Assembly: GCA_017311315.1 (NCBI GenBank)
Contig: CM029671.1
Coordinates: 23,812,227-23,876,226 of the forward strand
DNA from: Dendrocalamus latiflorus
Lineage: Eukaryota > Streptophyta > Magnoliopsida > Poales > Poaceae
Direction: 5' to 3'
DNA length: 64,000 nucleotides
The stretch's first letter is position 1; the number at the start of each line of letters is the position of its first letter. A program made the translations under genes and the position numbers. Of the stretch, positions 56,866 through 64,000 are shown one piece after another. The notes below the pieces were generated by a model that was given only the letters and a program-made list of their open reading frames with translations, was not told the origin of the DNA and did not search any database.

Positions 56866-58480
56866 ACGACGTGCTAATCATCATAGCCGTTGAAGAGAAA
56901 TCCAAAGTCTAAGGAGCCAAGAGCCGCGACGACGAGTGATGAGTATCAATGTTGTTGAAAAGGTCAAAGGCCAAAGAAGCTCAATGATACGGAAACTCAG
57001 GCAAAGAGGGGATAAAGCTTTGCATTTAGAATGAGCTATGGATGATATGGAGGCATCGGGTAGCTAAGAACATGCCATCACTGGTGAGGCGCACGGCATC
57101 ACCAGCAATAGTGATGGCAGGAAGATTCTCCATGTTGTTAGATATTGACTAAAGCAAACATGTCGGTAATTGTGAAAATGAGATATCGTCACGGTTAGTG
57201 AGAAAGACACAACATTGAGTTATCCAACGTCAAAGAGGAGGAGCATCTGACACAGGAAAAGAGGGCATCGAGCACGTATAACATCATGCATGTGTATATA
57301 CATGTATGTATTTGTACAAATAAAAGCACGGATATACATAAGTAGAAGAGCAATAGTTAACATTAAGCAATAATTAGAGAGAAGTAGAAGATAACTATGC
57401 GGTAGAGTATTGCTGGGGTAACAGCTGAGAGAGATTGATTAAGAATTAGGCCTTTTGTTGGAGATAGAAGCAAAACAGTTGTGGTGGTGAGAAGAGATAA
57501 AAGACATATGGTTTGTTGGGTAGCCGGCATGTGAGAGAAGATAAGTTTAAGGAAGGTCGGTCATGGTGTATTGGTGTATATGTAAGCAAGGTACTGCTTA
57601 GATTAAATAGAGGTACATGTGCATGTATATATTTTAGAAAAAAGAGTAACTAATAGATAAACAAGGGGGTATGCAGCTACATGATCTATACATAATAGAG
57701 AGATGTTGCTAAAATCCCCAATAGCCTGTCATGTGTGATGATTTTCTTTCATTAAAGTTTATACTTCAATTATGTTTCTCAAGTTGTATTTTTCTTAAAG
57801 GTTATGTTGTTATTTTCAATGTTTATGGTGCCTTAAAATTTTAAATAGACTACAAGATACCAAAATATATTTTCAAGCATTCTAAGTTATATAATTTGAT
57901 AGTACAAACTTTAAAACAAATATAGCTGTATAAATACGTGGGTCAACCTGCTGGTTATATTTTGAAACCATTAAATTACCGAAGCTAATTTCACCGTCGT
58001 TCTTAACCTATTTTTGTCGACGGCGGTGTTGCACGTAAGACGGTGGGAGGAGCTTAAGAGCGAGCCGGAAGCCCACAAGACGTGAGCCCAGTTTGGGCCT
58101 CGGCTTTTAAATCAGATTATACAGTGCACCGCGCATGCATGGCCCATGGAGTGGCAACCGTTTTTTTTTTTTTTGGCAAATGCCCATGGAACCACAACTT
58201 ACTTTTCTTTTAGACAATGGGCCATGTAACCACAACTTACCTTTTTTTTTGCAAATGGCTTTTAAATCAGACTATGCATTAATGCTTATTTGCTCGTAAT
58301 AAGTCCTCTTATACATACACACACATATATAATAACAGAGGCACTATAGTGCCTAGTTCCATGATTGAGACTTTTCATCTATGATTGATTCAGCATGCTA
58401 AATCAATAATTTCCGTTCCAAATTGATGCCTTTTTAAATTAAAAAATGTTAACGAGTTTACCTGATATATTATACATCAT
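56866..58480. other. Intergenic, AT-rich, no gene
   Basis: No supported coding sequence. Poly-T runs occur at 58160-58173 and 58239-58248. Confidence 0.55.
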
Positions 58481-58487
58481 TACACTT

Positions 58488-58656
58488 GCACGCATCTAAA
58501 AGCAATCTAAAGGCAGGGAGGCTTGGTGCCCGGGCACCTTAGTGTCCTATTTCAGCGCCCTCTCTCTCTCTCTCTTATATATATATATATATATATATGA
58601 CGCTGAAATGGGACACCTAGGCTCCCTGCCGTTAGATTGCTTTTAGATACGTGCTA
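58488..58656. mobile_element. Palindromic MITE around a CT/TA microsatellite
   Basis: Arms of about 65 bp starting gcacgcatctaaaagcaatc on the left and, read inward from the right, gcacgtatctaaaagcaatc. They enclose (CT)n at 58560-58575 and (TA)n at 58576-58599. Another arm-like copy lies at about 58751-58815. Target duplication not resolved. Confidence 0.7.
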
Positions 58657-58821
58657 GAGCAATGGTATGTATGGTATGTAATATATTAGGCATGCTAAAT
58701 CAATCATGGAAGGAAAGTCTTAATCATGGATGGAAAGTCTCAATCACACTAGCACGCATCTAAAAGCAATCCAAAGGTAGGGAGACTAGGTGTCCAGACA
58801 CCTAGGTGCCCCTGTTATTTA

Positions 58822-58824
<3 letters not shown>

Positions 58825-58906
<82 letters not shown>
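58825..58906. repeat. (TA)n microsatellite
   Basis: About 41 uninterrupted TA units. Confidence 0.97.
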
Positions 58907-58908
<2 letters not shown>

Positions 58909-59003
58909 CAGGATGGAAAGTCTTAATTATGAATGAAAAGTCTCAATCATGGATGGAAAGTCTTAATCATGGAGTCTGGGCACCATGGTGCACCTGTTAT
59001 TTA

Positions 59004-59041
59004 TACTATATATATACAATATATATATATATATCTATGTG

Positions 59042-59110
<69 letters not shown>

Positions 59111-59129
59111 ATGTATATATATATATATC

Positions 59130-59160
<31 letters not shown>
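59004..59160. repeat. Compound (TA)n / (CA)n microsatellite
   Basis: Interrupted TA runs with ctatgtatat phrases, ending in acacacacacac at about 59141-59152. The Ile/Tyr-rich frames over it are artefacts. Confidence 0.95.
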
Positions 59161-59161
<1 letters not shown>

Positions 59162-60228
59162 CATACCATACTCGATCAACGACTCAGAAAAGTAACTAGA
59201 AGTGACCTCGAGTTTGTAACCCTATTGGATGTTGCAGAGGCTCCGCTCATTTTGGTTTGAGCTTCTGGCTTCTGGCTTATTTTTTACTATTCCTAAATTT
59301 TGTCTTTTCTAGCTTTTAGCTTTTCTTGATATGCATCAACCCATGATGTATCCTCCACGTGCCCTCCATTAACACATGATGAGCCTTCTCTTGATTTGAT
59401 GATTAATTTGTGATCAACTTTCCTTTGGGATCTTGATATGTATCAACACATGATACATCCTTTTCTTAAATCTTGACTTATGACAATTAATTCATAATGT
59501 CATCCAAAGTCTCATAACACATTTATCTAACTCATGAAAAATGTTAATATAACAATATGATTGTTATTAATTATCAAAACATACCATTAAATCATAATGG
59601 CGGGTCTAAAATTTTCAATCTTTCTCTTTTTTGTAATTGATGACAATCACCATAATTATAAATAATTAGATATAAAACAATATAAATATATGAACTACAC
59701 AAGTTTTATATACTTAAAGGGCGTGTTTCAAAACAAATATCCCCAATATATATGGGTAAAAAAAAGATCAATATTAATAAAATCACATAATATAGAGTGA
59801 ACCTCCTAAATATGTGCATACACAAATGTGTAATAAAAACACATGCACACATTTAAGTTAGACTTCTGATAGAGTTCAACCTGTATTTTGGATCTGAGAA
59901 ATGCAACAAGATATAAAAATATGATGTCGAATGCATACCTTCACGATTTTCACATTTTCATCCAAATAAGACTAAACAATATGATATGATAATTAATAAA
60001 TGAGTTAATCTCACATTTATATTTATTAGTAATTATCAGAGTCAATTTATTGGAGCTTGCAATTATAGCCTAACGAGCTCAGGACTTGCCAAAAAAAGGG
60101 TGTTTGGATACCAATTTTTTTAAAAAACGCTAAATATATATGAACAGTTCAAGATGCATCATCTTCCAGATAGGAGTATCACAGAAATTGTCCCTTGGCT
60201 GAGGCCATGAGAAGAAAAGATTATCACA
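59161..60228. other. Intergenic, AT-rich, no gene
   Basis: Locally repeated phrases such as 'gatatgNatcaacNcatgat' (59330 and 59435). No supported coding sequence. Confidence 0.55.
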
Positions 60229-60236
60229 GATTCACA

Positions 60237-60678
60237 CAGGGGCAGAGGGCCCGATAGGGCAAGTTCTGGCTTGGACCAGACCTTGAATTTTTGCAACAGA
60301 CCCCCATATACCCCTATATCCAATAGGCAATAGCCCAATAACGTAAACCCTAGTCTCTCTGCGTCTCGGCTGCTCCTAAGGAGCGCGGCGGCGACGGAAC
60401 TGGGGGAGCGGCAGGCGCGGCGGCCGGCGGCGGGCGGGCGGCGGGAAGCCGGCAGGCGACAGGCCGGCAGCCACCGGCGCGCTGCGCGCAGGCCGCGGCC
60501 ACTCTCTGCTCTACCTCTAAGGCAGCTCTCTTCAATTTTTGGAGGTACTTTTCAATGTCTTGCATTATTAAATATCTTTGCACTTGGATTATTGTTGATG
60601 GGTCTGATTAGTATTATAGCTTAAATGATATTACTTTTCATCTGCCTCACCTTATTTTTTTTCCATCCTCCGCCACTG
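60237..60678. mobile_element. Small hAT element (copy 3, 442 bp)
   Basis: A perfect 8-bp target duplication gattcaca at 60229-60236 and 60679-60686. Ends are caggggcagaggg (left) and, read inward, cagtggcggagga (right), the same CAGNGGCNGA pattern as copies 1 and 2. A GC-rich core at 60370-60500 recalls the core of copy 2. No transposase frame. Confidence 0.87.
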
Positions 60679-60686
60679 GATTCACA

Positions 60687-62490
60687 GAGGGCATCGGGTT
60701 GATGAAGATAATGGCAGATAATCTCTTTGATGCCATTTCCTTGGTGGGGATTGCCTTCCTAGTTCCAACTACATATTGGAGTACTGGTGTGGTACAGCTC
60801 AAGTCTGTGCATAAAGAAAGCTGCAGGCATGCACAGTACACAGGACATAGAGAAAGCTGAACACAAGAAGCCAAGGAAAGCTAAGAAAACTGAACAAGGA
60901 CATAAATAATTTTGGACGTGATATGTCTGTTTGATGATGAGAGAGAAACTCCTGTTTTGTTTTCTTTAGAATGTTACGTCACGGAGGGGGTTGCTAGCTC
61001 CTCTACACCCGGAGCCAAACGTTTGAGGGCGCAAGGCTAAGAAAAAATTGTCTGATGACAAAGTACCTGTAGCTCTTTTTAGTTTATCACTTAAAGTTTA
61101 TGTTTTTCTTCAAATAAATAAATAGAACGATCTCCGTTATTATTCTAAAGCAGTTTATTAAGATGGTATTTTCAAGTGACTTATCGGTATTTGATTTATT
61201 TATACAAACGTTGACTCTAGGAACAAAAATCATAAATTGTAGCTATAAACCATAAGTCACAGTAAAAAAGAACAACATCATGAACTCAAGTCTGACCAAT
61301 AATAATAAGGGGCCATGTATCACTGTATCAGCTCGAACACACTAGGCATGGCCGAACTATGGGGCTACTTCAATTGGCTGAAAGCTTTGATTTATGGCTG
61401 CGGTTTTTAGTTTAAGACTGAAATTGTACTGTTGTAACTGTTAGCTGTTTCTAAGTCATTCAATTATAAAAATGAAGAAAAATAAAAATATTGTTATATG
61501 TCCCCACACAATGGTAAGGAAAAACAAAAACAAAAAGTCAAAAAACTAAAATCAAACATCAACACATCAATGGTAAGGGAAAAACAAAAACAAAAAAGAC
61601 AAAAAAAACATAAATCAAAAATCAATGCATCTCGAATAACTTTTTAATTTAAATAAATTAAAATAAAAATAGAAACTTAAACCGTTATATGAAAAGGCTA
61701 CTCTTACTGACACCACCAACACCCTTCGACTCCCTCCGTCGAGCCATGTGCAAGGTGGAGACATAAACATGTCTCCACCGTGCACTTTGGTAGCTATGTG
61801 CCAGCATTTAACCTCTGCATTTTCCGTACGTTATGTCCTTTTATCGGGCCTTGTCGTCTCCTATAAGTACGATTAGACATTCCAAACATTACAAGGCAAC
61901 GGCAGTTCAAACAGCAGTAGTGGTAGTGATTATTACAAGAATACGTATTTGAAATACTTAGGATAGGACGTATGCTCATGCTAACTCCCTAGTTAAAGTC
62001 GAAACTCTGAAACCAGAAGTCACTCTTATCTCTGTCCTTTCTCCTTGACTTCCTTATTTTTCCTTGCTTTTTCAGTTTTCATACGTATTAACATCGATCT
62101 TTATGTCTTCTATGAGTTGCTTCGTACACGCTCTCTCTTGCTGTTCTTTATTGCTGTTAGACATGTAGTTCTTGCGATCACCACGAGCCCTGCATCAAAG
62201 GATTAATGGAAAAATTAAGTATTGACACTCTTAAATATTCATATGTATATAACGATCAAAATAGCAACAGATGTAGTTACGTACAATAATGTCCATTCTC
62301 TTTTTTTTCCTTTTTCAAGGAGTGCACTATTTTTCCTTGCCACGCCGAACAAGTACTGTTGAACAGTCCCTAACCCTAAGTGTGGTGGTCTTATGAATCC
62401 CGACACCTTAGCTTCTTGTGAACCTTGGGCCCAACCGCCCTGTCCAACTGGATAATCGACGCCTATCGTTTAAATGACCAATGTAGTAGA
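60687..62490. other. Intergenic with family B and C copies, no gene
   Basis: Family C lies at about 61080-61268 and family B at about 61370-61680. The remainder has only short frames without domains. Confidence 0.5.
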
Positions 62491-62494
62491 TTGG

Positions 62495-62930
62495 AAATTT
62501 GGGCATAACTGATCCTCTCTGATGGAGTTATTTCAAATTTGACTTCCTTCCACTTAGAATTCCCGAAATAGCCCCCTCATACGGAGTTGGAGCGCACAAG
62601 CGAGGTGGCGCACCAGGCTGCCTAGCGCCCCCCCGGCCATGCGAGGGAGGTGGCGTGCCATCCCACCGCGCCATCATTCTGGCTTTTTTAGAAATTTGGG
62701 CATAACTGGCCCCTCTGACGAAGTAATTTTAGATTTGGCTCCCTCCGCACGGAATTCCCGAAATAGCCCCCTAGCGCGAAGTTGGAGCGCACAAGCGAGA
62801 TGGCGCTTCACCCCACCGTGCCAGGCCGCCTGGCACCCACTTGCCACGTGAGGGAGGTGGCGCGCCACCCTGTCGCGCCAGGGCGCTTGGTGTGCAGCCC
62901 GCCGAGCCAGCATTCTAGCTTTTTTAATGC
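62495..62930. repeat. Tandem duplication of about 200 bp, GC-rich
   Basis: Both copies read gaaatttgggcataactg (62497 and 62690), then 'ttcccgaaatagccccct', 'gttggagcgcacaagcgag' and 'gagggaggtggcg', and close with 'cattctNgcttttttNa'. The second copy is longer by an insert around 62810. It also carries self-complementary ggtggcgcgccacc at about 62857-62870. Confidence 0.8.
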
Positions 62931-64000
62931 AAACTGGTATTGAAATTTAAGGTTTTTTATCTTTAGTAGCAATTTTAATTACTATTTAATTGAGAAAAAT
63001 AATAGTAATATTTTTGTATTGATTTGATGGAAGTAATTATGGGAAAATAAAGAATATTTTTTGTAGATAATACATGTAGCAAATCATATTTATATATTGT
63101 TATTTTTTTTCAAAATAAAAGGACAGACAATGTAGGTTGGTTGGTCCGTTTGTGATTTTCATAGATTCTAGACGGTACAAAATGTATTAGACTAGAAATA
63201 ACATTTTATGATTGTCGTATGTTGTTGTAGTGCGAGAAATGTTTAGAAGAATCTTGTGAGGACGATTGAGGCATCAATGACTCGTAAGTACGAAGGTTAT
63301 TGAGGCGTCAACCCCTGGCGTGCCACCTCCCCAACCCCCACTGGCCCACTCTCCTGACCGCACGGCTGACCCCTTTGACGCTGGCTCTTACCGTGTGAGC
63401 CTGACTGGGCCACTCTCCCATCCGCGCTGTGTGACCCTTTGGCGCTGGCTCTTACTGCGTGAGGTGTCAAATGTCCTCCCGCTCGGCCCCTCTCCCCCCG
63501 TGTGCACATCCCAAGTGGCAGCACCTACGCGATCGGGCATCCTTCCCTCCACCAATTGCATGATAAAATGGTTGAGGCTTTCGTTCTCTCGAGGAGACAG
63601 TAGCGCCATTTCATTTGAGTGTAACCAAGAGCAACAGAGGCAGCTGAGAATAGAGGAAGAAGGCTGCAGAAGCATCCGATTTTGAGCGGTTTTGAATTTG
63701 ATTTTGAAGTTTGCGCGATTGGAAAAGTTATAGATCGGTTTTGGGGCATCCGAAAGAGGTAATTTTCATTGGCATGCTACAAGTTGTTTAGCAATGTGAT
63801 TAGCATGTAATTAGAAAAATGGTAGTTTGTTAGTATGTAAAAGCGGTAGTTAGGCTTTTGTAATCAGGCAGTGGCCTTAGTTGATATCGAGGAAGCAGCG
63901 TTGTTAGTGTCGTTAAATGCTTATTAGCCACGGTAATTATATGAATGTCGTAGTTTATATGTAGATTATTTTGTTTGCATGGGAACAATTTTTTTCTACA
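62931..64000. other. Intergenic, no gene
   Basis: 63320-63460 contains a 64-bp tandem duplication (gacgctggctcttaccg and ggcgctggctcttactg). The rest is AT-rich. No supported coding sequence. Confidence 0.5.

Noticed and set aside
1..64000. CRISPR arrays, operons, rRNA or tRNA genes, prokaryotic signals
   Set aside because: None seen. The direct repeats present are tandem minisatellites or transposons in a plant nuclear context.

Overview
This is a grass nuclear genome window, most likely from rice or a close Oryza relative. The evidence is dense small transposons, GC-rich grass coding exons in AT-rich intergenic DNA, long introns, and gene families whose exon layout and sequence look rice-like. 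The species call is inference. A run of exactly 100 N (41639-41738) marks an assembly gap, so this is a draft or pseudomolecule sequence.

Four protein-coding loci are well supported. Three are on the minus strand: a CDK-like (CRK1 / At1g54610-type) protein kinase with eight coding exons (7269-15137), a five-exon translation factor eIF5A (34878-37996), and a leucine-rich-repeat receptor kinase related to Arabidopsis At1g74360 (45089-48525). On the plus strand, a BAHD hydroxycinnamoyltransferase-like sequence (about 23797-24722) has lost its N-terminal third and is probably a pseudogene or an orphaned second exon. The genes are independent; nothing links them into a pathway or cluster.

The rest is mostly mobile and repetitive DNA, and several insertions can be bounded to the base from target-site duplications: a Pack-MULE at 1743-3123 carrying an OXS3-like gene fragment; a decayed Ty1/copia element at 8464-11491 in intron 6 of the kinase gene, antisense to it; three small hAT elements with matching ends and perfect 8-bp duplications (24830-25010, 55133-55927, 60237-60678); a SINE-like insertion with a 15-bp duplication in intron 1 of eIF5A (36494-36678); a tandem TRIM-like LTR element (51165-51973); and a Helitron-like 3' end (26448) next to a Ulp1-protease-like fragment. 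There are also fold-back MITEs, three recurring MITE-like families and many tandem repeats, one of them next to the assembly gap.

No rRNA, convincing tRNA, CRISPR array or operon was found. No wholly new system is evident. The strongest candidates for follow-up are the Pack-MULE with its intron-bearing captured gene, the tandem TRIM array and the three hAT siblings.
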